Positions 32,090-42,118 of a DNA stretch of 48,078 bases are shown here, piece by piece. Below the pieces are notes generated by a model that was not told the origin of the DNA, ran no database searches, and saw only the letters and a program-made list of their open reading frames with translations. Origin of the DNA: Chara braunii (taxonomy: Eukaryota > Streptophyta > Charophyceae > Charales > Characeae); the NCBI GenBank assembly GCA_003427395.1, contig BFEA01000222.1:1233031-1281108 (forward strand), given 5' to 3'. The translations under genes and the position numbers were made by a program. Position 1 is the stretch's first letter, and every line of letters starts with the position of its first letter.

Positions 32090-33110
32090 CTCGCCACAGC
32101 CCTCACGTGCTCCCGAAGCTGTCTTCCCGTGTCGCCGCTATTCTCACCCTCCTCTCCTCGTGACCCAGCTGTCCTCTCTCCTTAGTCTTGGTGACCCCTC
32201 CGCTCCTCCCCTGTCCACGATGGGTTTCCTCTCCCCTATAGCGCTGGTGGGCGATGACACTGTTCCCGGGCCTCCTTTCCTCTGCGCCGCTCCCTGGCTG
32301 CTCCTATCAACCACTGGTTTGCCCTGCTGCATTCCCGCTGTCCCTCCACTTCGAGCGCTGTCTGCTGCCTTCCCTCCTCCTCCGCCACCATCATCCTCTT
32401 CAACTTCGTCGTTGACTGTCCGTCCTCTTTGCCCGCGTACTCAGTCTCGCTTCTTCTCCTCCTCATTCTCGCCTTCCTCCCTTCGCCTCCTCGTCTCCTT
32501 CCTCCTTTTCCTTCTCCCCCTTTCCTTCATCATCCTCGTCTTCCTCCTCCTGTCCGTCTCGTCTTCCTCCTCCTCGTCGTCTCTTTTGTCATATTTCCTT
32601 TGCCTTCGTCTTCCTTCCTGCTCCTCGTTTCCACCTCCTGTCGGTGTCGTATTCATCGTCCTCGTCTCGTTCGTCGTCCTACCTTTCCCCTCCTCGTCTT
32701 CCTTCCTGCTGCTCGTCTTCCTCCTCCTGCCGGTCTCGTATTCCTCGTCCTCCTCGCCTCGTTTGTTACCGTTTATCGTCCTTCCTTTCCCCTCGTCTTT
32801 TTTCCTGCTCCTCGTCTTCTTCCTCCTGTCCGTCTCATATTCCTCATCCCTTTCTTCGTTTGTCGTCCTTCCTACTCATCTTCCTCTTCTCCCTCGTCCT
32901 TGCCCCCCTATTCAGTCTCGCTTGTCCTTTTCGTTGTCTTCTCTCTGTCCTCCTCTCCTTTCTGTTGTCTCCTTCCCCCCTTCTCCTCTACCCCCTCGTT
33001 TTCCCTTCTGTTGCCATTTCCCTGTCCTCCCTTTTGCTCTACCTCCTCGTCTCCGCTTCTCTTCCTCGTCTCCCTTCTTCCTCTCTTCCTCCTCGCGTCC
33101 CTCTTCAACC

Positions 33111-33640
33111 CAACCTCCCCAAAACGACGATTCGGCACGAGCGCAGCGCTCCCTTGGTCAACAATCACGCTGTCCCTTACCCGCGAAGAGTGCTTCACCG
33201 GACCAGAGATCTGGCAGGCGCTAAGAGCGCGGCACGGCCGACTCGGAACAAAAAAAAAGCCATACAGCACAAGAAAAAAGGCGCGGGCAATTCACTTTGT
33301 CCCTTTTCTTTTTCTAATGGACCGGGCCACGCTCCGCTGCAGTGCAACACGGAGGCAACGCTGGAGGGATCGAGCAGGCAAGCCTACCCCTATGACCCCT
33401 CCGTAGCCCCGAAAAATTAATTTAATACCATGTGGCCCGATGGACCACACCAGTACTTGGCCCAGTTATCAACTCCTAGGCTCGGCCGACCGGTATGCCG
33501 AACCTTGCCGAGTCTCGAACTACCAGGTGCTAACTTGTCAAACCTAGTCGGAGGAGAAAAACAGGGGGAAAAGAAGAGGGAAAAAAAAAAAAAATAGAAA
33601 ATGCAAAAAGAAACAACAGAAAAAGGGGATGAGAAGTTCA
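33111..33640. other. Unassigned sequence and A-rich tract
   Basis: 33111-33420 is unassigned. 33425-33550 contains, on the minus strand, GGTAGTTCGAGACTC, a faint B-box-like word. 33552-33640 is A-rich and may be the tail of a plus-strand insertion that truncated LINE-C. None of this is firm. Confidence 0.35.
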
Positions 33641-33646
33641 CGTGTA

Positions 33647-34216
33647 TCATGGCTCTTCCGGTGTCAGCCTCCTGAACGGATCTGTCAAGGCTAGCTTCTC
33701 CGCAGTTTCCAACAACGCACTCCCATCCTGTCTTTCCGCGTATCTTGAGCCCGGGCGCAGGGCCTCGTCCAGCGACAGGTTCCAGTCACCCCCTATCACT
33801 ATCTTCTCCACCTTTGGCGTGTTGCTGACCAGTTTCTTGAAAAATCTTGCTCTGTCCCCCACCTGTGTCGGTGCATATACCGTCATCAGCAGCCACTCGT
33901 CAGACCCCACTTCCAATCTCACCCAGGCCCATTTGCCCCAGATGTCCGCTTCTGTTTCTATCACTCTAGCCTGTAGATCTCTATGTAGCAGAATCCCAAC
34001 ACCCCCTCTTGTGCCCTGAGCCGGGGCCCACACTTGTGGGCCATCCCATCATGTCCCTAGGTCCTTTAATTTCTCTTCATTTAGTTTTGTCTCTTGAATC
34101 ATCAGGCACTTGACACCCCGCTCGTGCATCCAGCTCTTTACCCTCCTCCTTTTCTCTCTTCCTCCTGTGTCCCCCAAACCCCTGACATTCCATGTTGCAA
34201 TTTTGGCTCTATCCAT
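33647..34216 (-). pseudogene. LINE-C ORF2, endonuclease domain only
   Basis: Starts ATG at 34216 with AKIATWNVRGLGD, the N-terminus of APE-type LINE endonucleases, then CLMIQETKLNEEK with the catalytic Glu. After TGA near 34049 come GGVGILLHRDLQARV, LLMTVYAPTQVGDRARFF and IVIGGDWNLSLDEALRPGSR with the catalytic D-N. It stops at 33647 before the end of the domain. The RT is absent, so the element is 3'-truncated, unlike the usual 5' truncation. It would nick target DNA to prime reverse transcription. Confidence 0.82.
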
Positions 34217-34301
34217 CAGCTACGATGCCCTCCGCTTGCTGTTGGATGCGGGCTTTGGCGTGATGCAGTCTTCTGGCTTCCTCCAGCAGACTGGGGGCGG
34301 C

Positions 34302-34941
34302 TCAATTGGTGCTTCTAGAGCTGCCTCTTGAGCTGCCTCTTGATGAGCTGGCCCTTGACCCTTCACCCCATTCCTTGGTAAGACTGTTTACCATGAAGGT
34401 TGACATTAGACCCTCCTCCTCCTCAAGTTTCTCGCTGAGGTTCAACAGGATTGCCCCTGTCATGCCTGGGAAGATGCTGATACTTTCCAGCTTGTGCATG
34501 TTTCTCTCCCTGACTGTCGACATGTGGTACCAGCGTATTCCGGAGTGGGTCAGCAGTTCGGCTGTTTCCGGTGGGATTCGAGCATCAAGCAGTGGGAAGT
34601 AACATTTGAAGAAGCCGTCTTGTGTTTCACAAAAAACACTGACCATTGCAGATCTTGGGATGATCTGAATAGGAACATGGTTGCCATATAGGCTCCTTGT
34701 TTTTTCCATGATCAGTACTGGCGTCGGTGAGCAGTCTACCTCTTCTGATGGTAGACTCGGTTGTCCGTCTGCTCCTGCTACCGCCAGGAAATAGATCCCA
34801 TCATTGGCCATTGTGCACAGCAGTGGGATCAGGCGACGTTTAGCCACCTCCACTTGGCTCCTATGTGTCGTGTCGGCTCTTCGGTCCCTCTCTGTTCGTC
34901 TTGTGCCTGTGTCCCTCTCTCCTGCCTGTTTTCTGGAGTAT
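34302..34941 (-). pseudogene. LINE-C ORF1, C-terminal part
   Basis: Minus-strand frame from codon 34940 (Y of YSRKQAGER) to the stop at 34302, ending in a Ser/Arg-rich tail (SSSRGSSRGSSRSTN). It includes FLAVAGADGQPSLPSEE and TAELLTHSGIRWYHM, which I do not recognise. ORF2 starts 86 bases downstream. It joins exactly to 45972-47888 when Gypsy-3 is removed. The apparent extension to 35267 is an inverted LTR copy and not part of the gene. Confidence 0.75.
34938..34941. repeat. Gypsy-3 target duplication GTAT (left)
   Basis: GTAT recurs at 45972-45975. One copy plus the element accounts exactly for the interruption of LINE-C ORF1. Confidence 0.8.
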
Positions 34942-36478
34942 TGTGACGAACTAGCTTCTGTAATGCGCGACTTTCGGCGCGAAGTGCTAAGCGGGGTCCC
35001 ACGTCGATCGAACGGGTTGATGGAAAATTGCATGTGTGTCCTTGCTTTCTTCGTTGTTTCTTCGCTCGCGCACGAGCCCCTGATGACAGTTGAGGACAAT
35101 TCCCGAATTGTCATCATGGGCTCTTTTGAATTTTCGGTGTCGCGCATCAAGGGCTCGTGCGCGAGCGAAGAAACAACGAAGAAAGCAAGGACACACATGC
35201 AATTTTCCATCAAACCATCCAATCGACGTGGGACCCCGCTTAGCACTTCGCGCCGAAAGTCGCGCATTACAGAAGCTAGTTCGTCACAGTACTCCAGAAA
35301 ACAGGCAGGAGAGAGATGTCTGCGCGCATCCCGCTCGATGTCTTTTTTCTGCCAGAAAGAAATTCAAAAAGAGACACCGAATAATGATCGTCTGACAAGC
35401 GTGACCTGACGTATCGTATGCACGCATGTAAGCACGATCCGAACGGAGTGCGGCTTACACGCGTCCGAACCACCCGGACCCATAATTTGTGTCTTANCCT
35501 GACGTATCGTATGCACGCATGTAAGCACGATCCGAACGGAGTGCGGCTTACACGCGTCCGAACCACCCGGACCCATAATTTGTGTCTTATCTGTCGCACG
35601 AGGTTAGCCCTTCGCCAGGCCGGGAGTTGATATCCACAGGATCGGGTTAACCATCGCCCGCAAGAGGGCGTCAGTGCGACTCATTCGCGTCTGTCTTACG
35701 CACTTGCAGACGATGATTTCCTCAAATAGCTTGTCCCCTAGGGTGTGTAGGATGAAAGAATGACGAGCTCGCGAAGCTCCAACGTATCTTAGAATTCCGA
35801 GGATTTCGACGCGTATTTTGGATATCAGGAACTCAGGGAAGAAGAACAACGTCGGTTACGAGGAAATATGAACAACCCGAAGTTCCCTTGTCTTGCGGGG
35901 CGCGATAGGGTATGCGCCAGGGAATTCCATCTCGCCGTAAGAAGCGATCCCCGGGGACCAGATTACCCAAACACTTATAATACGCAATATTTTATATCCT
36001 CCGGTTTCGTCATTGTCGTTCTTAATTTCCCGCCTTATCATCTTCTTCTCCCCTATCAATAGCTCACAGTGGTACCGTGGAATTCCATAGCCCCCTACTG
36101 GCCACGAACTCCGTGTAGGAATTGCAGCCGGCACGATAATTTCCGAAATCCCAGAGCCGCGAAGCTGAGACATACCCCGCACCGGCAGGCGACACGTGGC
36201 GGAACCCGAAGGCCCAGGCCCCTAGGACCACTCCGCCCGGCTTCCCCGAAACCGACGATCGCGTCAGGATCGGGCGGCCTCGCACCACCAACGTGCCAGC
36301 CCGCGCCTGTAAATTTTCCTATTGCTCTATTGCATCTATGCCCCTTAACCTTGCCACATAAGATCTCAGTTCTGACCTGGGACTCCACCCCCACTTTCCA
36401 AAAATCCTTGGCACACCCCTTTCCGTACTTCCAGGCCCACACCCTACTCCGATCAGGAAGCCGCGCCGGACGTGAGGT
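34942..36478 (+). repeat. Gypsy-3 5' LTR, rearranged
   Basis: 34942-35100 matches the start of the 3' LTR. 35130-35384 is an inverted copy of the LTR start plus host flank. 35385-36478 matches 44961-45968. The segment corresponding to about 43740-44960, including the TATA region, is missing. An exact 92-bp duplication flanks the N at 35497. The last bases of the LTR before the PBS appear deleted between TTGG words. Confidence 0.8.
35405..35589 (+). repeat. Exact 92-bp duplication around an N (likely assembly artefact)
   Basis: 35405-35496 and 35498-35589 are identical and separated only by one N. The 3' LTR has a single copy at about 44980-45071. Confidence 0.9.
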
Positions 36479-36490
36479 TGGTATCGGAGC
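36479..36490 (+). promoter_or_regulatory. Gypsy-3 primer-binding site
   Basis: TGGTATCGGAGC, identical to the Gypsy-1 PBS and one base from the common initiator-Met PBS. It lies directly after the 5' LTR. Confidence 0.85.
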
Positions 36491-36645
36491 CCGATACGTG
36501 GCTAAGCGATAAGGGTCTGTAAACTCAATACTGGCTAAGGCGAGGCGATCTGGCTCCACGTAGACGCCCTCCAACTGGTAATACACGTCGACGTAGTCTT
36601 GTAGCTACACGAAGCCGAACCTCCGCCACAAGGAGAGCAGACGCC

Positions 36646-37762
36646 ATGGCCGCGGCCGCTGCTGCAGCAGCCGCTACGGCGGCCATCCCCAATCAACCAC
36701 CTAACCCGCCTGCACGAACCCCTGCGGCTCCACTAGATTTTTATTTATTTGACCCAGCACATCATCTCGCCAGAGCATGGTTGGCCACGCTCCGAGCTCA
36801 GCGGTATACGAATGATGAAGCTCAGATTAACATCCCCGCGCGGATGGGGGGAGACGCTCATCATTGATATAGCACTTATGTATGGGTGGATCTTCCCACA
36901 TTCGAGCGGGATTTCATGAACCACTTCAATTATGTTCACCCTGAACAAGCACTCTATATGATCAAGGATCGAGTCCAAAAACCACTCGAATCCATTAACG
37001 AGTATCGGAACAGATTTCATCGAATGTTTGTAAAGACTGAGCGAGGCGAGCAGGTAGGTCGGGACCTGTTCATTGATGGACTACGTAACAGAACGATTCG
37101 GGGGAAGCTACGTAAAAGCTTCTCTCCCATTAATCACACGCTGCAACAAATTATGGACGCTGCCGAAGAGATGGAGCAGAAATTCGCAGCTAGCTTCTTT
37201 AAAAATGAGGATTACGGTAGAGAAGGAGACTCGTCCGAGCTTGTGAAAGCAAGGGCGGAACTGGCCGCACTACAAAACAAATTTGAAAACATGGGATTCG
37301 TAGCCGGACCCATTACGTATGTAGAGCAGGTAACACCGAGGACCGCACCCCATGGAGTGACTGTGGACAGGCAGATCCGGTAATGACGTCCCAACCGTAA
37401 CTCGGCCACCTCCACCGCCACCCACCATCGAGTCACCCGCAAAAACGAATGAGTCTACTGCTATCTTGGAGCTAACTAAAACGTTGGTTAGTCTAATCCA
37501 AGAAAGCAAGAAGGAACAGAAAGAACACAACGCCCGATTAGAAGCTATGATGCGGAATATGCGACCCATTGCAGTGCGAGCACCAATGCAGGGAGGCATG
37601 GCCGCTGCACAAGTTGCAGCAGGGCCAGCCGGGACAGCGGCAAATGCCTGTTTTACATGTCATCAACCGGGACACTTGGCCCGAGATTGCCCCCATCATG
37701 CCATGCAACCTCGAGCCGGGATCGCGCCTGCAGCGGCAACTCCCATAGCTAACGGTCCATGA
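36646..37762 (+). pseudogene. Gypsy-3 gag
   Basis: ATG at 36646 is in a strong context (GCCATGGCC) and starts an Ala-rich leader, then a capsid-like region (FDPAHHLARAWLATL; LPTFERDFMNHFNY; ESINEYRNRFHRMF) typical of the retrotransposon-gag domain, and a C-terminal helical stretch. TGA 36865-36867 interrupts where CGA is likely, and a one-base shift near 37383 moves to the frame with a nucleocapsid knuckle CFTCHQPGHLARDC near 37650-37691. Otherwise well preserved. Confidence 0.85.
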
Positions 37763-37774
37763 CATGTAGGAGTC

Positions 37775-39367
37775 GTGATGGATGATCAGGGGGGAAGTAC
37801 GAGAATGATGATTTCCAGTGAGGAAGCAGCTGAGCTTATCCCGTTAGAGCAGTACGTATCACTAGGATATCCGGGGCTGGGAATGATTGGGACAATTCGA
37901 CCGGAACTCGAGTCCAGAGATGTCGCCGAGTGGCGACCCTCGTCGAGCGAAATGGAGACGGGAGGCCCTACCTTTGTTACAGGAGAAATCGATGTCCTTG
38001 AGGTTACCCAAGCACTGGATCATCGAATCCCTCTCCCAATCGGCCACCTACTCTCCATCTCGGAACAGGCGAACGAACGTATGATGCAGCATTGCAAAGC
38101 GAACCGGAAGCGATTCGCCCTTGCACGCGCAAAAGATCAGAAGGCGAAAGCGCCGCCTTCGGAGGAAAAGGCGGACGTCGCCCCTGATCCTATCCGAGTC
38201 GGATTAATACAGAAAGATAACCACTTTCTTCGGATCAAGCCGATTCCGTGGAAGTCAGCCGAATGTGATATTGAAGTCTGGGGAATGCCGTATAGTGCGA
38301 TCATAGATTCAGGAGCGGCTGTCCTAGCAATATCACTCCGAGTAGTCGAGAGAGCGGGTAGGAAGAATGATTTGATTATGCTAACCGAGAAGGACCAGCT
38401 CGTATCGGCTGACGAGGAGAAGATCAAGACAGTAGGACGTATGACGAACGTCGCATTCCGATTGGGAAAAGTGCATGCTTTAGGAGATGTCGTGGTGCTG
38501 GATGTGAATACATATGACGTTCTGTTCGGGCTTCCTGCATTAGTGGCACTACGCGCTAATTTGGACTTCGAACGCCGATCCGTCGTTCTCCGGAATACCG
38601 GGGGAAAGCCGTATGTAATAACTCTTCGAACGTCGGTTAAGGTAGTACCCCAAATTTCTCCGGAAACAACGGGAGCGCTCCGCATGGTCTCCTGGAATGC
38701 ACGTGTGGACAGAGGCCAATCATTAAACGACGCGTGGAGCGACGACGATGACGACCCAGTCGTTACACAGTTATTACAGCAGCAGATTCACTACCCACCG
38801 CCTCGCACTATTGCGCGTACCATGCATCTAACCACACGGCGTGCTCATATGATGACCATGGGAGAAACCCTCGTACAAATTTCGAGGCTGGTTGATTCCT
38901 TGGAACCCCCTCGGACCCTGTACGAAGGCGTATCTCCCCTTCTCCTTCGATATAGTGACAAGCGTTCCTTTTGTGATCTCACTAGCTTACCTCGATCCCT
39001 GCTTCAGCCCGCAAAGAAAGTTCAGTTGTTACGTTTGGGAGCCGAAGCAGGTTCTTTGGAACCCCCTCGGCACATTGAGGCAAGATCCGATGCATTCGGG
39101 ATCAAAATCTCGCCCAAAAACGTGCCCTGGCGAGACATCTGCGACGGGATAACCCCCGAAGGTCATATAACGATCAGGGAGGAGGAAGCACAGATGGTGG
39201 CCACTGTGTTTTCTTGGAGATCGGATCACTCTTTTATATTTGCACCGCCTGACACTACTCGGCGTATACACACGAAGCAGGTTAACGTTTGGATTTTGGA
39301 TCAAATGTATAAATTGCATGTGCCCCAGTTCGGATTTTGGATCAAATGTATAAATTGCACCGCCTGA
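37775..39367 (+). CDS. Gypsy-3 protease-containing ORF lacking RT
   Basis: A 530-codon uninterrupted frame. The retropepsin active site is YSAIIDSGAAVLAISLRVVE near 38290-38349, with VLDVNTYDVLFGLPAL near 38500-38547 as the second conserved strand. An acidic DDDDDP stretch and unassigned sequence follow. Where RT should lie there is no palm or catalytic YxDD motif. The frame ends within direct repeats (39242-39378) that border the RNase H start, consistent with deletion of RT. I take the ATG at 37775 as the first in frame; a shift from gag is also possible. Confidence 0.7.
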   Translation: MMDDQGGSTRMMISSEEAAELIPLEQYVSLGYPGLGMIGTIRPELESRDVAEWRPSSSEMETGGPTFVTGEIDVLEVTQALDHRIPLPIGHLLSISEQANERMMQHCKANRKRFALARAKDQKAKAPPSEEKADVAPDPIRVGLIQKDNHFLRIKPIPWKSAECDIEVWGMPYSAIIDSGAAVLAISLRVVERAGRKNDLIMLTEKDQLVSADEEKIKTVGRMTNVAFRLGKVHALGDVVVLDVNTYDVLFGLPALVALRANLDFERRSVVLRNTGGKPYVITLRTSVKVVPQISPETTGALRMVSWNARVDRGQSLNDAWSDDDDDPVVTQLLQQQIHYPPPRTIARTMHLTTRRAHMMTMGETLVQISRLVDSLEPPRTLYEGVSPLLLRYSDKRSFCDLTSLPRSLLQPAKKVQLLRLGAEAGSLEPPRHIEARSDAFGIKISPKNVPWRDICDGITPEGHITIREEEAQMVATVFSWRSDHSFIFAPPDTTRRIHTKQVNVWILDQMYKLHVPQFGFWIKCINCTA

Positions 39368-39378
39368 CACTACTCGGC
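39242..39378 (+). repeat. Interleaved direct repeats at RT deletion point
   Basis: GCACCGCCTGACACTACTCG occurs at about 39242 and 39357; TTTTGGATCAAATGTATAAA occurs at about 39294 and 39336. They lie exactly where protease-side sequence meets RNase H. Confidence 0.8.
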
Positions 39379-39856
39379 AGTTTATTCTCATCACCGACTG
39401 GCAGCCGGAGGCTATTTCGACCATCCTGGTGCAGAAGGGAAACGATGGGAAGGAGCATGTCATTGAGTACGCTTCTCGGACGGTGCCAGACGAGCGACGA
39501 AACGATTCCGCGCCACAAGGAGAATGCTATGCGGTAGTGTGGGGTATTTGTACGGTCAGAAGTTTCTGCTCGTCACCGACCATGAACCTCTGTTGGCTCT
39601 GAAAAAGCTAACCAACTATATGGGCATGATCGGACGGTGGGCGGTGCGGTTGCAAGAATATCAGTTCGACATTGTTCATCGAAAAACGGAAAGACACGGC
39701 AACGTTGACGGACTGACACGTTTGCACCGACCCGGTAAAGTACCAAAAGCGGAAGAGATCACACCGTGGAAGGACCCGGACATCAACGACGGTCCAAAGT
39801 ACGGAGAAGTTGCGGTTATTCCACGTGGCAAGAAGCCGGTGAAGGGCAATGGGTGA
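39357..39856 (+). pseudogene. Gypsy-3 RNase H
   Basis: FILITDWQPEAISTILVQKG (first Asp) and HVIEYASRTVPDERRND lie in one frame. Then, after a small deletion and shift near 39535, come YLYGQKFLLVTDHEPLLALK, QEYQFDIVHRKTERHGNVDG and LTRLHRP (last Asp region). This is the RNase H domain normally joined to RT. Its 3' end overlaps the next ORF by 8 nt in another frame. Confidence 0.8.
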
Positions 39857-41561
39857 CGGAGGTAATGTCCCGATTCCCTCTCTTTCTTCCCCATTCTCTT
39901 CTTTCGCCTCCCTTCCTGACAAATTTTGCTATTTCTGCAAGTCTATTTCTCGAGTCTATTCCGTCCACATGTGTCCAAAAGGGACGGGATATGTTGAATG
40001 GGTAGATTGTCGGAAATGTGTCGCACGTGCTCACGGTGCGTGCATACAGTATCGGAGTAGTGATAGACCCTGGTTCTGTCCCTTATGTCGCACTGACAAG
40101 ATATTGACAGAAGCCCGATTCCTCGATGCCACGTCGGAAGGCCCCGACAAAATCCAGAAGTTTAGAAGGGCGGAAGTCTGGACAGATGCCACCTTGATAG
40201 CCATGGTGGTAGGCAACTCCCTCGAAACCTTTTCCAACGAGGATCGGAGGAGGGCCAATGAAAGAGCACGGGATTACCGATGGGTGGATGGACGGTTAGA
40301 GAAGCGTAAAACGGACGACAGTGGAGCATGGTTAGTAGTTCCGCACCCGTTCATGCGGTACGACTGGGTACGAACTGCCCATGAGGAAATGGCAGCGCAT
40401 TTTGCCGTGCGTATTACCGAAGCTGCGATTGACAGAAATCAATGGTACTGGTCCAATATCCGAGACGACGTTAAATTCATCGTCCAACACTGCCAGGTCT
40501 GCGCTGCTGACAAGGCCCCAACCCAACCGCCTAGGTCGATAGTCCCAACTGTGGTTGAAAGGCCGTTTCAGAGGGTTAGTATAGATACTACTGATATAGT
40601 GGTGCCCCCTGGGCCGAATAGTTGCGACTGTTCAATTCTGCTGGTTTTCGTCGACCACTTTTCTAAGTGGATCGAGGCCTACCCCTGCAAGACGCGACAA
40701 GCCGCGGAAATCGCGCGGTACGTCAACCGTTTTCTGGGCATGCACCAGGACATAGAGGAGATCCTGACCGACAATGGGGTCGAATTTAGAGGAGAAGTCG
40801 AGAGGAACCTGGTCATACACGGCGTCTCCATACGGCACACGGCCCCACACATGTCCCAGTCTAACGGATTAGTGGAAAACGCGAATAGGGTGATAAAAAC
40901 GGCCTTGCGGTGGAATATTGCGGCACGAGACCCCCGACCCTGGCCTGATATTGTTGACCACATCTTGGCGGTCCATCGCGGAACGCCCCACGAATCGACG
41001 GGCCTGAGCCCCTTCCAGCTGCGGACCAATAGTGTCGCGTGTGTATCGATACCGAGCCTCCCAGACGAATCAGGACTCAACCGACGCCCCACAAGGGCCA
41101 CCGCTCGGGACAAAGCCAAAAGGCACTTGGAACTCATGGAGCGGTCCCTACCTAGACTGGCCCACAAGCGCCAACGGTCCACCGAATTGGCCCACGGCTG
41201 ACAGGTCCGGAGTTACGAGGCCCGGAACGGGAATGCGGATCCCAGGACCCAGTATAAGTTAGGGGACATCGTGCAGGTAAGGAAATGTGCACGCCAGGGT
41301 AAACTAGCGCCACGATTCTTCGGACAGTATTGGGTGATTGAACTCGGACCCAACAGCGTGGACACCATGCGCCTCGCTCCCGAGATTTTCGGCAGTCGAT
41401 CGGCTCGCCCGATCACACGCCACGAGTCCTATCTCTGTCTTCTTCCCTCTGTTCCGTCTCCTTCTCCATCAACCTCTCCCGACGACGACTCTATCTCCTC
41501 TGCATCTCCTTCTCCTTCTCAATCTCTGTCGGATCCATCGTCACCCTCGCCATCGCCATGA
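39849..41561 (+). CDS. Gypsy-3 integrase with N-terminal PHD-type finger
   Basis: ATG at 39849 opens a 450-codon frame that continues after one TGA (41199-41201, CGA-like) to 41561. Residues 27-80 form C-X2-C-X23-C-X2-C-X4-H-X2-C-X11-C-X2-C, the Cys4-His-Cys3 order of a PHD finger, with GYVEWVDCRKC before the third and fourth Cys and WFCPLC at the end. Then come the integrase zinc domain (AHEEMAAHF...HCQVC), the catalytic core (VSIDTTDI, ILTDNGVEF, SNGLVENANR; 34 residues between the last two acids) and an SH3-like C-terminus (YKLGDIVQVRK, GKLAPRFFGQYWVIE). The tail is Ser/Pro-rich. It would insert cDNA; the finger may read histone tails. Confidence 0.85.
39927..40088 (+). other. PHD-type zinc finger coding segment
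   Basis: Ligands are C27, C30, C54, C57, H62, C65, C77 and C80 of the ORF at 39849. The Trp usually found two residues before the His (W-F/Y-H) is replaced by R-A-H, so an ordinary methyl-lysine aromatic cage may be incomplete. An extra C42 is present. Confidence 0.8.
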
Positions 41562-42118
41562 GCTTTATGGAGGAGAGAGCTCTAAGTGAAGAAGCGCTGG
41601 TAGCACGAGGGAATTTGACATTGCGGCAGGTGCATCATCCTCGTCTTAGTCCGGACCTTCAGCGGGTTGCGCAATTCTTCTACTCGAAGGGCGTCTACGC
41701 GGCAGCAGAGATCCATGTCGACGGGAGGGCTGACATGATCATATTGGCCGAAGCTGTCGGGTTGCGGCAGCGAACATTTGTGGACATCGACCGGATAACG
41801 GTGGTGGTTAATTTCAGTGGGGATCTCACGGCGATCCCCCCCATCCGACACACGAGAATCAATTACCCCCTCTCATCCCCTTCCATCCCCGATGAGTTCC
41901 TTCCCGATCTCTATTTTCGAGCTTCCTTCTTCCTTCCCCACCTTTTGGCAGTCCGATCTTCATCCCCACCTCTCCTTCTGTATAGATCCTCTGGTTGTTC
42001 CCCTCATCGATCCCTCTCAGTGGGACGCGTGGCGCGGAGACTATATCGAACTCTCACCGTGTTTGGCGGAAGTACGGGTGACGTGGACGAGGGACGAGAG
42101 CAATTATCCGCGGTCTGA
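41558..42118 (+). CDS. Gypsy-3 accessory ORF3, unknown
   Basis: Starts with ATGA overlapping the integrase stop (ATG 41558, TGA 41559-41561), an arrangement compatible with termination-reinitiation. Roughly the first 110 residues look protein-like (LRQVHHPRLSPDLQRVAQFF, RTFVDIDRITVVVNFSGDL). The rest overlaps ORF4 in another frame and is probably not functional. No signal peptide or membrane segment typical of an envelope is evident. I recognise no family. Confidence 0.55.
   Translation: MSFMEERALSEEALVARGNLTLRQVHHPRLSPDLQRVAQFFYSKGVYAAAEIHVDGRADMIILAEAVGLRQRTFVDIDRITVVVNFSGDLTAIPPIRHTRINYPLSSPSIPDEFLPDLYFRASFFLPHLLAVRSSSPPLLLYRSSGCSPHRSLSVGRVARRLYRTLTVFGGSTGDVDEGREQLSAV

Larger units (their letters stand above)
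30601..33110. repeat. Long pyrimidine-rich tract with SINE pieces
   Basis: The plus strand is dominated by C and T (TTCCTCCTC-type words) for about 2.5 kb, with an N at 30835. Open frames of 200-350 codons in several overlapping frames are rich in S, L, P and F, show no domain, and exist because such DNA has few stops. SINE fragments are embedded at 31062, 31276, 31938 and 32048. Confidence 0.7.

Noticed and set aside
32160-33420. Open frames of 354, 325 and 258 codons
   Set aside because: They overlap in all three plus frames within CT-rich DNA and encode Ser/Leu/Pro/Phe runs. CT-rich sequence almost lacks stop codons.
34942-35267. N-terminal extension of LINE-C ORF1 to 35267
   Set aside because: This part is the inverted Gypsy-3 LTR copy; the true continuation is at 45972-47888 by exact frame reconstruction.
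35868-36512. ORFs shared with 45243-45957
   Set aside because: Both sets fall in the Gypsy-3 LTRs.
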